23,860 nt of DNA, taken from Armatimonadetes bacterium UBA1398. Lineage in GTDB: Bacteria; Armatimonadota; Zipacnadia; UBA1398. The stretch is taken from NCBI GenBank assembly GCA_002305165.1, contig DBQI01000047.1:1-23860 (forward strand). The letters run 5' to 3'. How positions within the stretch are numbered: position 1 is the first letter of the stretch; the number at the start of each line of letters is the position of its first letter. Below, piece after piece: positions 15,041-23,596 of the stretch. Below the pieces are notes generated by a model. It searched no databases and was not told the DNA's origin. It worked only from the letters and a program-made list of their open reading frames with translations. Made by a program: the position numbers and the translations under genes.

Positions 15041-15071
15041 GTGTGCTGAATGGCGCGAGAGTTGCCCAGCC

Positions 15072-15209
15072 CCGGCTGGCTCAGCCGGCAGAGTCATGGT
15101 TGCCTGGGACTCGTGGAACCAGTGGCAGTTCTTGGCCGGTTGGTTGAGTCGCGCCTGATGGAAGGGCTGGAGGCGCTAGCGGCGAAGCGCCATCCGGCAT
15201 TGCGCCGGA
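15072..15209 (+). promoter_or_regulatory. Hairpin-rich leader upstream of glnB
   Basis: Three perfect stems stand in a row before the glnB start: CCGGCTG/CAGCCGG with a 3-base loop (15072-15088), GGCGCT/AGCGCC with an 8-base loop (15172-15191) and TCCGGC/GCCGGA with a 5-base loop (15193-15209). A bulged GGTTGCC/GGAACC pairing lies between the first two. I recognise no known riboswitch class. The stretch may be a structured 5' leader or a small RNA, or in part transcription-factor binding DNA. Confidence 0.35.
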
Positions 15210-15240
15210 CGTCATCTCGAAGAGGCGGGAAGTGAGAGAT

Positions 15241-15579
15241 GTGACTCGAGTTGAGGCCATCGTGCGCCCCCCCAAGCTGGATGATGTCCGCAATGCGCTC
15301 AACGAGGCTGGCATCCACGGGATGACGGTCACCGAGATCCGGGGTTGCGGACGTCAGAAGGGCTACACGGAACGGTACCGTGGGAGTGAGTACACCATCA
15401 ACCTTCTCCACAAGGTGAAGGTGGAGGTCGTGGTGGACGACTCCCTGGTCGAGGCCGTTGTCTCCGCCATCATCGACGCCGCCCAGACGGGCGAGGTCGG
15501 TGACGGGAAGATCTTCCTGTCGCCGGTGACCGACGCGATCCGGATTCGCACCGGAGAGCGCGGCCCCGACGCCCTCTGA
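15241..15579 (+). CDS. glnB: Nitrogen regulatory protein PII
   Basis: 112 residues, exactly the usual PII length. PII is a trimeric sensor of 2-oxoglutarate, ATP/ADP and (through modification) glutamine, and controls ammonium uptake and assimilation. The N-terminus VEAIVRPPKLDDVRNAL, the B-loop TGEVGDGKIF (83-92) and the C-terminal IRIRTGERG are standard. The T-loop reads GRQKGYTERYRGSEY (37-51), with Tyr51, the uridylylation site in proteobacteria, and Ser49, the phosphorylation site in cyanobacteria. This numbering supports the GTG at 15241. An in-frame GTG at 15232 has a better spaced GAGG and is the alternative. No amtB or glnA is adjacent, so I cannot tell GlnB from GlnK by context. It is divergent from the lipoprotein/peptide cluster. 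Confidence 0.93.
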   Translation: MTRVEAIVRPPKLDDVRNALNEAGIHGMTVTEIRGCGRQKGYTERYRGSEYTINLLHKVKVEVVVDDSLVEAVVSAIIDAAQTGEVGDGKIFLSPVTDAIRIRTGERGPDAL

Positions 15580-15681
15580 GCCGACGCATCAGCCCCCTCT
15601 CGTAACCCAGGAGCTCGGATGGACGGAGCACGCGGAGAGCGCTCACGATCTGCTCTGATGAGCAATGTCCAGAGCGTCGGC
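15580..15681. repeat. Inverted repeat framing the glnB/permease convergent spacer
   Basis: GCCGACGC (15580-15587) and GCGTCGGC (15674-15681) are perfect 8-bp inverted repeats at the two ends of the 109-base spacer between converging genes. Inside is a smaller stem, TGCTC/GAGCA (15651-15664), and the right end abuts the palindrome GCCGATCGGC (15680-15689). Together they may end transcription from both sides. No T-run is present. Confidence 0.3.
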
Positions 15682-15688
15682 CGATCGG

Positions 15689-16570
15689 CTAGCCCTTCAG
15701 GCCCGTCAGGCTGATGCCCTGGATGAAGCTCCGCTGGGTGAAGAAGAAGACCACGATCAGCGGCAGGACGATGAGCGTCGATGCGGCCATGAGGAGGTTC
15801 CACTCCGTCCCCCCGTGCTGGCTCTGGTAGAACTGCAGCCCGAGGGAGAGGGTGAACATCTTCTGGTCAGTGAGGTAGATCAGGGGCCCGAGGAAGTCGT
15901 TCCAGACGTACATGAAGTGGAACAGGGCAACGACCGCCAGGGCGGGCTTGCTCAGCGGCACAACGACGTTCCAGAAGATGCCGAGCTCGGAGCAGCCATC
16001 GATGCGGGCGGCGTCGGAGAGCTCGGTGGGGATGGTCCGGAAGAACTGCCGCAGCAGGAATATGTTGAAGGCGCTCCCGAACCACGCCGGCACCCACAGA
16101 GGCTTGAAGGAGCCGACCCAACCGAGCTCCCGGAAGATGGCGAAGACGGGAACCATGATGACGGGGAAGGGGATCATCATGGTGGCCAGCGTTAGCGCGA
16201 AGACCACGTCTCGGCCCGGCCAGCGGATTCGCGCGAAGCCGTAGGCGATCAGCGCGTTGGAGATCACTGTGCCTACGACCCCGAGCACCACCAGGTAGAG
16301 GGTGTTGAGGCCATAGCGGAGGAAGGGCGGCACCGGGTCCTCGTCGGGATCCCAGCGGTCTTTGTCCACGATGACCTTGACGTAGTTCTCCCACTGGATG
16401 GTCTCGACCGACGACGGGAGCCACTTGGGGGGCATGCTCATCGTCTCATCGAGGGGCTTCAGTGAGGTGAGGATCATCCAGGCGAGGGGAGCGATGAAGG
16501 TGACGGAGAGGGCGCTGAGGGCCAGCAGGGCGAGGAGTTTGCCGAGGAGGGACTTCGCCGCCAAGGTCAC
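15689..16570 (-). CDS. ABC sugar transporter permease, MalG type
   Basis: 293 residues, an inner-membrane permease of a carbohydrate ABC importer (CUT1 type). Hydrophobic helices span about 11-35, 87-113, 121-147, 162-172, 207-222 and 258-276. The cytoplasmic EAA loop that contacts the ATPase is seen as DAARIDGCSELGIFWNVVVPLSKP (186-209 in part), with the conserved Gly. The C-terminus FIQGISLTGLKG is typical of MalG-like proteins (the final A/G-x-KG). The GTG start overlaps the stop of the preceding permease gene as GTGA, so the two are translationally coupled. The open frame runs much further upstream, but that part is a shadow of the partner gene. Sugar specificity is not predictable. Confidence 0.93.
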   Translation of the reverse strand: MTLAAKSLLGKLLALLALSALSVTFIAPLAWMILTSLKPLDETMSMPPKWLPSSVETIQWENYVKVIVDKDRWDPDEDPVPPFLRYGLNTLYLVVLGVVGTVISNALIAYGFARIRWPGRDVVFALTLATMMIPFPVIMVPVFAIFRELGWVGSFKPLWVPAWFGSAFNIFLLRQFFRTIPTELSDAARIDGCSELGIFWNVVVPLSKPALAVVALFHFMYVWNDFLGPLIYLTDQKMFTLSLGLQFYQSQHGGTEWNLLMAASTLIVLPLIVVFFFTQRSFIQGISLTGLKG

Positions 16571-17511
16571 TCGCCCCCGTAGTGGACGCGTTTCTCGGTC
16601 ATCTTGAAAGAGACGAGGGTCAGCACGAAGATGATGATGAAGAGGATCCACGCCATCGCCGAGGCGTACCCCATGCGGAGGTAGGTGAAGGCGCTGTCGT
16701 AGAGGTACATGGGCAGGAAGTAGAGCGACCGTGCCGGCGCGCCTGTGGGGCTGATGACGTAGGGGATGGCGAAGAGCTGTAGGGCGCCGATGATGCCCAT
16801 GATGAGGTTGAACTGGATCACGGGCGAGATCGCGGGGAGGGTGACGTGGCGGATCCGCTGCAGCCAGCTCGCCCCATCGAGCTCCGCCGCCTCGTAGAGG
16901 TGTTGGGGGACATCCTGCAGCCCCGCAAGGTAGATGACGACGGAGTTCCCGACGGTCCACATCCCCATTACGACCAGGGCCGGCTTGGCCCAAAGCGGGT
17001 CGGACAGCCAGCCGGGCGGAGCGATCGGGCGGCCGCCGAGGAGATGCTCGGAGACGAAGGCCAGCACCGGCTTCAGGTAGTGGTTCAGAATCCCATACTC
17101 GCCGTTGAAGATCCACATCCACAGCACCGCGAGGGCCACCATCGGCACCAGCACGGGCAGGAAGAAGATGACACGGAAGGTGGACATGAAGGGCACGCCC
17201 GTGTTCAGCAGCAGGGCCAGGGCCAGGGACACAACGAGGCCCATCGGGAGGGCCAGGGCGGCGTAGACGAGGGTGTTGGCGAGGGACTTCAGGAACACCT
17301 CATCCGTCGCCAAATCGATGTAGTTGCCGGCGCCGATCCACTCCGCCGGCTGGAGCACGGAGTAGTCGCAGAAGCTGTAGTAGAGCGATGCTCCGATGGG
17401 GTAGAGCAGCAGGCCGCCCAAGCCCACGATCCAAGGGCTGATGAACAGCAGGCCATTGAGCAGGTCGCGTCCGGAGTGACCCGCACAGCCTGTTGCGCGC
17501 TGTCCCCTCAA
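16567..17511 (-). CDS. ABC sugar transporter permease, MalF type
   Basis: 314 residues, the partner permease of the same importer. Six or so membrane helices are visible, the first near 18-46 (LLNGLLFISPWIVGLGGLLL). The EAA loop is YEAAELDGASWLQRIRHVTLP (206-226), a good match to the MalF/UgpA consensus. The start is TTG with GGGGGAGG six bases upstream; there is no earlier ATG and no other in-frame start keeps the first helix. It follows the GH123-like lipoprotein gene by 92 bases in the same direction, so uptake of oligosaccharides released by that enzyme is a reasonable inference. No solute-binding protein and no ATPase gene lies in the window; an ATPase shared by several importers is common in CUT1 systems. 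Confidence 0.93.
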   Translation of the reverse strand: MRGQRATGCAGHSGRDLLNGLLFISPWIVGLGGLLLYPIGASLYYSFCDYSVLQPAEWIGAGNYIDLATDEVFLKSLANTLVYAALALPMGLVVSLALALLLNTGVPFMSTFRVIFFLPVLVPMVALAVLWMWIFNGEYGILNHYLKPVLAFVSEHLLGGRPIAPPGWLSDPLWAKPALVVMGMWTVGNSVVIYLAGLQDVPQHLYEAAELDGASWLQRIRHVTLPAISPVIQFNLIMGIIGALQLFAIPYVISPTGAPARSLYFLPMYLYDSAFTYLRMGYASAMAWILFIIIFVLTLVSFKMTEKRVHYGGE

Positions 17512-17603
17512 CTTCGGCCTCCCCCGTCGGCGATGGGTGGAACGGCGCTTGCTTCGCTGCTGGGCGGCTGTGGCCCTGTGTCGCCTGCCTCGCGCCTGGT
17601 CTC

Positions 17604-19964
17604 CTAGTCCGCCGGCACGATGTCCATGTAGTTCAGCATGGTGTACTGGTACTTGCCATCGGCCATGACGCCGGCCACTTCCACGGTCAGCTTCCCGTCC
17701 TCTACCTCCACTCGCTCGGTGTCGACGATGTAGAAGCGCTTCTCCACCGTGGTAGGGTCGCCGGGCTCGATGATCGGCACGCCCTCGGCGATCACTCGCT
17801 GGTGTTTGTAGTAGCCCCGGTTCGCCCAGCCTACGGACACGGTGACGTCATAGGCCCCGTTCTCCAGGGCGAACTCGAACACCGCCCGTTGTCCCTGGGT
17901 GTCGTAGATGATCGACCGCTGGCGAGGGTCGATCACGGGGAGGTTGTCCAGCCACTGGGTGACGACCCGGTCGGTGCCGATGTTGTGGCCGAACCAACCG
18001 TAGCCGGCGGCATCGCTCCAGGGCTCCCAGCCGATCTTCAGGTACTCCCTGCCCTCGACGGTCAGAGGCTCGTCCAGAGGCTCGCCCTGGGGATCCTGGA
18101 AGTTGATGTAGTACGCCGCGCGTGCCCGCGGCGGAGCGTCGGGCACCAGGGTCGGCAGGTCGGAGCGCTCGCCCCCGAGGTAGCGCCCGAGCTGCATTCG
18201 CAGCTCGGCGACGCCCTCGGAGTTCGTCGTCCACTCCGTCAGACTCGCGACCAGGGACTCGGCGGTGGCATCGGCGACCGACGCCTCACCGGCCCGCGGC
18301 TTCCCCCCGTTGGCCAATACGAGGTACTCGTAGTCCTCGAAGGCTTCGCGCAGCAGCTCCAGGCGGATAGACGGGATGAACCGGATGGGAGAGTGCGGGG
18401 AGCCTCGCTCAGGGTAGAGCAGGAAGCCGTCGCCGTTGCCCGCGCCCGTGTTCGGGTTGGTCCAGGGGTCGCCCCATGCCGTGAGGTCGTGGTAGGCGAA
18501 GCCGTCGATGCGAAGGGCGAAGGCGGCGAAGCCAAGCAGCCTCGTCTCGAGCCCCATGTGGTCTAGGGTGGCGGGGTTGAAGTAGGGCGGCGCGTCCGCA
18601 CCGCTGGCGCGCCACCAGACCTCCTCGCCGTGGTCGGCCTGACGTTTCTGGCTGGCCGTGGCTGCCTGGTCGTAGGCGGTCAGACCCGCGATCCAGATGT
18701 CGAACCGGGCGCCTGGGAACCGTGCGTTGTTGAAGAGGCCTTCGGTCGGCGCGGCGCCTACCGCCAGCCTCAGATCGGGAGCGACGGCCTTGCTCATGTT
18801 CGCCAGGAAGGCCGCCAAGTCGAGCTCCGAGGCGTCCCGAGGCTCCTCCATGACGTAGTAGTAGGCCTTCTCAGCGTAGCCGTTCGCCACGATGTACTCA
18901 TTGAGGGCGGTCAGCATCCCCTGCCACCGGGTGTTGTAGATCGCCGTGCCGTAGGGGTCGTCGCCCAGGGCCACGCCGCAGAACTCTTCGGGCCGAGGAG
19001 CGTCCGGGGCGGTGAACTGGAAGGCCAGGAAGCTCGGGAAGCCCACGCCGTTCCAGCCCGTGCCGTGCACGTACCTCGGCCCCAGGGACGAGAAGCTGAA
19101 CGGTCCGCGGTCGTCGGGCACGAAGCGCTGGTTCTCGCAGTCATAGGTGATGCCGCCGTCGTAGTTGAGCCCCGCGGGCCAGGCGACGGCCTGGGGAGTC
19201 AGGCGATGGGCGTGGAGGTAGCTCTTGATCTCCTCCGCGCGGTCAAGGGACGCGTCCCCTCCGAGCGCCTCGTACGAGAGCCCCACCTGGGACTTCAGGC
19301 TGATGGCGTCCGGCAGGACGAAATCGAAGACGTGGAGGGTTACGGGGGCCTCAAGCGTCCCCCATGGCCCGGTCACGGTGACGATGCCTTCGTGATCACC
19401 AGCGGGGGCGGAGGGAGGCACGTAGACGGTGAGCCAGACCGGCTTGTTCCGGCCCGCCTGTAGGGGTATCGCTTCTCCCTGCAGGCGCGGCACTAAGGGG
19501 TCGGGCCATGGGCCCATGCCGCCACTCGCATCGGAGGGATTCGCCACGTTGACGTACTCGACGGAGTGGAGCGCGATGGACTCGCCCACGCCGAAGCTCG
19601 GGAGACTGATGGTGCAGTTGCCCGAGACGTTCGACCAGACGACGAGCTGCAGAGGCTCGAACTCGTTCCGGGCCGCGTAGACGCGGAACTCGTCGTCGAT
19701 GGAACCGGGCAACGGGCTGCGTTCCACCTCGGCGAAGACCTTGGAGTGCGGCGGGGTCGTCCATAGGACAACGTCCTCGTTGCCGCCCTTCAGGCGATAG
19801 GTGTGACGGGCCGCGGTGCCGGTGACGGGGTAGATCGGCGGGCCACCATCGCCACCGGCGTCGGTGCCGTCGCCGGGTGGATTGCCACCGGGGGGCGCCT
19901 CGGTGGCGCAGCCCACGAGGCAGACCAGAAGGGCTAGGATGGCAATGGCTGGGCGGCGGCGCAT
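17604..19964 (-). CDS. GH123/DUF4091-like lipoprotein
   Basis: 786 residues. A lipoprotein signal (MRRRPAIAILALLVCLVGC, Cys19) is followed by a Gly/Pro/Asp-rich linker. Next is an N-terminal beta-sandwich (about 75-215; ARNEFEPLQLVVW is typical of GH123/DUF4091 proteins) and then a catalytic-like barrel. The barrel has the strand YYYVMEEPRD (368-377), where family members usually show Asp-Glu before Pro and this one has Glu-Glu. It ends in the classical DUF4091 block GDGFLLYPE, then PSIRLELLREAFEDYEYL. The last 170 residues are a malectin/CBM-like beta domain (YYINFQD, then IYDTQGQR, then VSVGWAN). The probable role is cell-surface attack on a glycan, perhaps containing N-acetylgalactosamine as in characterised GH123. 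AGGAGG lies 11 bases before the ATG. Confidence 0.85.
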   Translation of the reverse strand: MRRRPAIAILALLVCLVGCATEAPPGGNPPGDGTDAGGDGGPPIYPVTGTAARHTYRLKGGNEDVVLWTTPPHSKVFAEVERSPLPGSIDDEFRVYAARNEFEPLQLVVWSNVSGNCTISLPSFGVGESIALHSVEYVNVANPSDASGGMGPWPDPLVPRLQGEAIPLQAGRNKPVWLTVYVPPSAPAGDHEGIVTVTGPWGTLEAPVTLHVFDFVLPDAISLKSQVGLSYEALGGDASLDRAEEIKSYLHAHRLTPQAVAWPAGLNYDGGITYDCENQRFVPDDRGPFSFSSLGPRYVHGTGWNGVGFPSFLAFQFTAPDAPRPEEFCGVALGDDPYGTAIYNTRWQGMLTALNEYIVANGYAEKAYYYVMEEPRDASELDLAAFLANMSKAVAPDLRLAVGAAPTEGLFNNARFPGARFDIWIAGLTAYDQAATASQKRQADHGEEVWWRASGADAPPYFNPATLDHMGLETRLLGFAAFALRIDGFAYHDLTAWGDPWTNPNTGAGNGDGFLLYPERGSPHSPIRFIPSIRLELLREAFEDYEYLVLANGGKPRAGEASVADATAESLVASLTEWTTNSEGVAELRMQLGRYLGGERSDLPTLVPDAPPRARAAYYINFQDPQGEPLDEPLTVEGREYLKIGWEPWSDAAGYGWFGHNIGTDRVVTQWLDNLPVIDPRQRSIIYDTQGQRAVFEFALENGAYDVTVSVGWANRGYYKHQRVIAEGVPIIEPGDPTTVEKRFYIVDTERVEVEDGKLTVEVAGVMADGKYQYTMLNYMDIVPAD

Positions 19965-19993
19965 ACGATGGTCGTCCTCCTCGATCTGAAGCG

Positions 19994-20006
19994 TCCCTAG
20001 CAGGGA
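19994..20006. promoter_or_regulatory. Short palindrome in the divergent GH123/purine-permease region
   Basis: TCCCT-AGC-AGGGA is a 13-base palindrome in the 120-base region 19965-20084 between two divergent starts. It could be an operator. I see no convincing promoter boxes or purine-riboswitch features there. Confidence 0.22.
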
Positions 20007-20084
20007 GCGCCTCCTGGCCGACGGAACTCAGGCATCAGCGCGGGCCAACACCCGGGTACGCGGAATCGACCTGAGGAGCCAGTC

Positions 20085-21473
20085 ATGTCCGCCAGGGTAG
20101 CTAGGTTCTTCCGCTTCGAGGAGCGTGGCACCAACGCTCGGACGGAGGTCCGGGCGGGTGTCACCACGTTCCTCACCATGGCCTATATCCTTTTCGTCAA
20201 CCCGATCATCCTTTCCTTAGGGACACCCGACGGTCCGGGGGTTCCGGCCACGGCCGCGGCCGCCGGAACGGCTCTCGCGGCGGGGCTGGTCTGCATCCTG
20301 ATGGGTCTGGTGAGCAACTTCCCCTTGGCTCTCGCATCGGGCATGGGCCTCAACGCCTTCCTGGCCTATACCGTGGTGGCCGCCCAGGGCGTGTCCTGGC
20401 AGACGGGGATGGGCCTCGTGGTGCTCGATGGCGCGATCGTCCTCCTGCTCGTCCTGGTTGGCGTGCGGGGCTGGGTTTTCCAGGCGATCCCCATGGACCT
20501 CAAGCGAGCCATCGCGGGCGGGCTGGGGCTGTTCCTGGCCACGTTGGGCCTTGTGGGCGCGCGGATCATCGTGATTCCGAAGTCCAGCGCCGACTTGGTG
20601 GCGGCGGCGGGGGACCCCTTACACGTCGTCCCGGTGCCGCCGCCCGTGCAGGCGGGACCTGTTTGCACCTGGGGCGTCCTCCTCGTGCTCGCCGGCCTCG
20701 TTACGATGACCGTTCTGCACCAACGCGGCTTCCAGGGGGCTATCCTGGCTGGTATCGCCGTCGTTACCGTGCTCGATATCGGGCGCGATCTCATCACAGG
20801 CGACCCCGCGTCCCCCATCTGGAATCTCAAGCTCGGAGCACCGGACCTATCCGCCATCGGCCAGGCGGACGTGAGGGGAGCTCTGAGCCTCCAGTTGCTG
20901 CCCTTGCTCCTGGGGCTCATCGTGGTCGACTTCTTCGACACGCTGGGCACCATGACGGCCATCGGCGAACAGGCGGGCCTGACCGACGAGAAGGGCCAGG
21001 TGGAGAACGGCACTCGAGTGCTCGCCGTGGATGCCATCGGCGCCGTGATTGGCGGGCTCTGCGGCGCAAGCTCGGTGACCTCGTACGTTGAGTCGGCGTC
21101 CGGTGTTGGCGACGGTGGACGCACGGGCCTGATGCCCATCGTGACGGGTGTCCTGTTCCTCGCCTCGATCGTCCTCGCTCCGCTGTTCGGGCTCGTGCCG
21201 GCCGAGGCTACGGCGCCAGCGCTCATCTTCGTGGGATTCCTCATGCTCCGTGGGCTGCGGAGCATGGAGTGGAACGATGTGACTATCGCCGTCCCCGCCT
21301 TCGTCACATTGATAGCCATGCCGCTGACCTACTCCATCAGCCACGGGATCGGGTACGGGTTCATCTCCTATGTGCTCATCGGCATCATGGCCGGCCGGTG
21401 GCGTCAGATACACCCCATGATGTACGTGGTCGCCGCGCTGTTCGCCCTGAGTTTCGTCTTCGTCCTCGAGTGA
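20085..21473 (+). CDS. NCS2/AzgA-type guanine-hypoxanthine permease
   Basis: 462 residues, a polytopic membrane protein of the AzgA/GhxP branch of the nucleobase permeases, which import guanine, hypoxanthine or adenine with protons. Typical blocks are EVRAGVTTFLTMAYILFVNP at the N-terminus, NFPLALASGMGLNAFLAYTV, and VDFFDTLGTMTAIGEQAGL with its conserved Asp-Thr. The later CGASSVTSYVESASGVGDGGRTGL is the hallmark of this branch. About 12-14 membrane segments are expected. The ATG has GAGGAG six bases upstream. It is divergent from the GH123-like lipoprotein gene, and 36 bases before a lipoprotein gene that may share its transcript. Purine salvage fits with purC in the same window, but they are far apart. 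Exact substrate unknown. Confidence 0.93.
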   Translation: MSARVARFFRFEERGTNARTEVRAGVTTFLTMAYILFVNPIILSLGTPDGPGVPATAAAAGTALAAGLVCILMGLVSNFPLALASGMGLNAFLAYTVVAAQGVSWQTGMGLVVLDGAIVLLLVLVGVRGWVFQAIPMDLKRAIAGGLGLFLATLGLVGARIIVIPKSSADLVAAAGDPLHVVPVPPPVQAGPVCTWGVLLVLAGLVTMTVLHQRGFQGAILAGIAVVTVLDIGRDLITGDPASPIWNLKLGAPDLSAIGQADVRGALSLQLLPLLLGLIVVDFFDTLGTMTAIGEQAGLTDEKGQVENGTRVLAVDAIGAVIGGLCGASSVTSYVESASGVGDGGRTGLMPIVTGVLFLASIVLAPLFGLVPAEATAPALIFVGFLMLRGLRSMEWNDVTIAVPAFVTLIAMPLTYSISHGIGYGFISYVLIGIMAGRWRQIHPMMYVVAALFALSFVFVLE

Positions 21474-21509
21474 TCCAGGGCATCGCGTGCGGACGGAAAG
21501 GACACCATC

Positions 21510-23561
21510 ATGCGCATCCTATGGATTCTGCTGGTGGCGGTATCCCTTGCCGTAGCGCTGGGGAGCTGCGCCTCGGGAGGTGGACCGACCCCGCCGGTGG
21601 ACGACGGCAACGACGACCCCGTCACCGGGCTGCTCGCAGGCGGCGGAGCCCTCAACGGCTATGTCTCGGCGGCCGGCGAGGCGCCTCAGGTGAGCCACCT
21701 CCGGCCCACATCCGCGGCGGCGGCGAGCGCCACGGTCCTGGTGGACACTGGCCAGGTCGGCTTCACGAACTCGTCCGGCGCCTACTGGATACCCGGTGTC
21801 CCCGTCGGGGAGCGGACGCTCTCGATCAGCGTGCCTGGGTCGGCGGCCCGAACGATCAAGGTGACGGTGGCGAAGCGTGAAATCACCTCGGGCACCATCC
21901 ACCCGACCTCCACGACAGCGGGCCGTGAGGGCGCGGTCAACGGATACGTCTACGCGACGGATTCCGGCGCACCCGAGCTGTCGGCGGGCCAGACAGTGGG
22001 ACTGCGACCCGTCGAGGACGCCGCGCTCTCGGTGGAGACGGGGCAGACCGCGCGGACCGACGCGGAGGGCTTCTTCCACATATCCGATGTTCCGCCCGGG
22101 TTCCGCACCCTGACGATCGTCACTGACACCGGAACCACCACGGAGACGGTGCTTGTCCCCGCAGGCCGTATAGCCAGCGGAACGGGCCAACTGCCTGGAG
22201 ACTGGGGCGCGTGTCGAGGCTATGTGGGCACCCCGCGCGCCGCCTCCCTGCCGCAGCTCGTGGTCGCGGCGAGCGGAACGGAGATCAACCCTGTAGCCGG
22301 CGCCCTCGTCCGACTCAGTTCGGGTGAGACAGCTCTCACAAAGGCGGATGGCGGCTACTCCTTCAGTGGCGTCGCAAGCGGCAACCCCTCGCTGAGCGTA
22401 GGCGCACGGGACGGGCTGGAGCTGACCGCGGGCATCATCATCGCCTCTGGCGCCATCACCGAGGGCCTGACGCCTCCGTCGGGGTTCATTCGCCAGGTGG
22501 CGGTCTCGGCCGTCGGCGGCTCGCTCCAGGCGCCTGTCGGCGGCGCCCTGTGGCTGCAGGCCTCAGCCCTGGACGCTGCATCGAGGCCCTTCACGTCCTT
22601 CAGGGACTTCACCTGGCTGTCCCGCAACACGGCCATCGCGACCGTTGACGCCAATGGCGTCGTGACGGCGCGCCAGGTGGGGTCGGTGGACATCGTCGCC
22701 AGCGCAGGCGGCGTGACGGGCGACGCCACGGTGACGGTGGCGCCCCTCGAGGAGGCCGGTCCCCACGCCATTCAGGTTACGGCCCCAAGCAATGTCATCG
22801 CTCAGGGCTCGTCCATTCAGCTCACGGCTCGCGCCTTGGATGGCGCAGGGATAGTGATCCCCGACGCGTCATTCGCGTGGACGAGCACGGACAGCACGGT
22901 CGCTCCGGTTACCCAGGATGGCGTGGTCGGCGGGGCAGCCGTCGGCTCAGCCACGATTCTGTGCTCATCGGGCGCCCTTACCGGTTCGGTGGCCCTGCGC
23001 GTTGACCGCGAGGGGCGACGGGTCTCTGTCGAGCCGGCCTACATCGCCTTTGGCGATGGGGAGACGACGCGGACGCTCCGGGTGTGGGACGGGGCGCCCA
23101 TCGCGGGGTCGCCGCTCCTATGGTCGATCACGGGCCCGCCCGCCTGGCTGGCGGCCAGCCCGTGCGCGGGCGGCACACCGGCCCTCGTCGATCTCCGGGT
23201 GAGCCGTGAGGACCTCCCGGCTGGGCTCTACGAGGCCCCCGTGACGATCCAGGCAACGGGCGGAGACGCGATGGTCACCGTCGGGATGGCGGTGTCCCAG
23301 GTGCGGCTCGTGGTGGATGCGGCCACGGCGCCGGCGGGGACGGCCACGCTGAGGGTTCAGGTCACGACAGGCTCAGCGACAACGGCCAAGGAGGTCCCGT
23401 GGCCGGGCGGAGCGGCGGAGGTACTCGTGGCGACGCCCCCGGGATGGGCAACGGTGGTTGTGACGGCCCTCGACGCCGACGGCCACATCCTGGGTCTAGG
23501 TCAGGCTCAGGCGGAGGTCGTGCGGGGCGCGGCCACCGATGTGCCCATCGGCCTCGCCTGA
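21510..23561 (+). CDS. Modular lipoprotein with carboxypeptidase-regulatory-like and BIG2-like domains
   Basis: 683 residues. The lipobox is LGSC with Cys20. After a Gly/Pro/Asp linker come three similar beta-sandwich repeats (about 46-134, 141-228 and 233-322). Each opens with a G-Y-V motif (ALNGYV, AVNGYV, ACRGYV), has a T-[N/D/K]-[S/A]-x-G-x-[Y/F] turn and closes on [S]-G-[T/A]-I-like residues, as in carboxypeptidase regulatory-like (CarboxypepD_reg) folds. Two Ig-like BIG2 domains follow (about 327-413 and 420-498), with W-x-S-x-[N/D]-x-[A/T]-[I/V]-A and D-G-V-V signatures. The C-terminal part is also beta-rich. It is probably a surface adhesin or binding scaffold; I see no catalytic motif. 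The ATG has AAAGGA seven bases upstream. Confidence 0.85.
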   Translation: MRILWILLVAVSLAVALGSCASGGGPTPPVDDGNDDPVTGLLAGGGALNGYVSAAGEAPQVSHLRPTSAAAASATVLVDTGQVGFTNSSGAYWIPGVPVGERTLSISVPGSAARTIKVTVAKREITSGTIHPTSTTAGREGAVNGYVYATDSGAPELSAGQTVGLRPVEDAALSVETGQTARTDAEGFFHISDVPPGFRTLTIVTDTGTTTETVLVPAGRIASGTGQLPGDWGACRGYVGTPRAASLPQLVVAASGTEINPVAGALVRLSSGETALTKADGGYSFSGVASGNPSLSVGARDGLELTAGIIIASGAITEGLTPPSGFIRQVAVSAVGGSLQAPVGGALWLQASALDAASRPFTSFRDFTWLSRNTAIATVDANGVVTARQVGSVDIVASAGGVTGDATVTVAPLEEAGPHAIQVTAPSNVIAQGSSIQLTARALDGAGIVIPDASFAWTSTDSTVAPVTQDGVVGGAAVGSATILCSSGALTGSVALRVDREGRRVSVEPAYIAFGDGETTRTLRVWDGAPIAGSPLLWSITGPPAWLAASPCAGGTPALVDLRVSREDLPAGLYEAPVTIQATGGDAMVTVGMAVSQVRLVVDAATAPAGTATLRVQVTTGSATTAKEVPWPGGAAEVLVATPPGWATVVVTALDADGHILGLGQAQAEVVRGAATDVPIGLA

Positions 23562-23596
23562 TCTCGCGGCATAGGGCAGGGCGATGTGGAAATGGT

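Noticed and set aside
15123..15136. Sigma-54-like promoter (TGGCAG then TGGC) upstream of glnB
   Set aside because: The GG and GC elements are one base too close together and the -12 part is TGGC rather than TTGC. This is too weak to call, although sigma-54 control of PII genes is common elsewhere.
15070..15140. tRNA-like D-arm (GGCTCAGCCGGCAGAGT)
   Set aside because: The D-arm-like segment is not followed by a 5-bp anticodon stem with a 7-base loop, nor by a TTC-containing T-arm with pairing stems, and there is no acceptor stem. It is better explained by the CCGGCTG/CAGCCGG hairpin.
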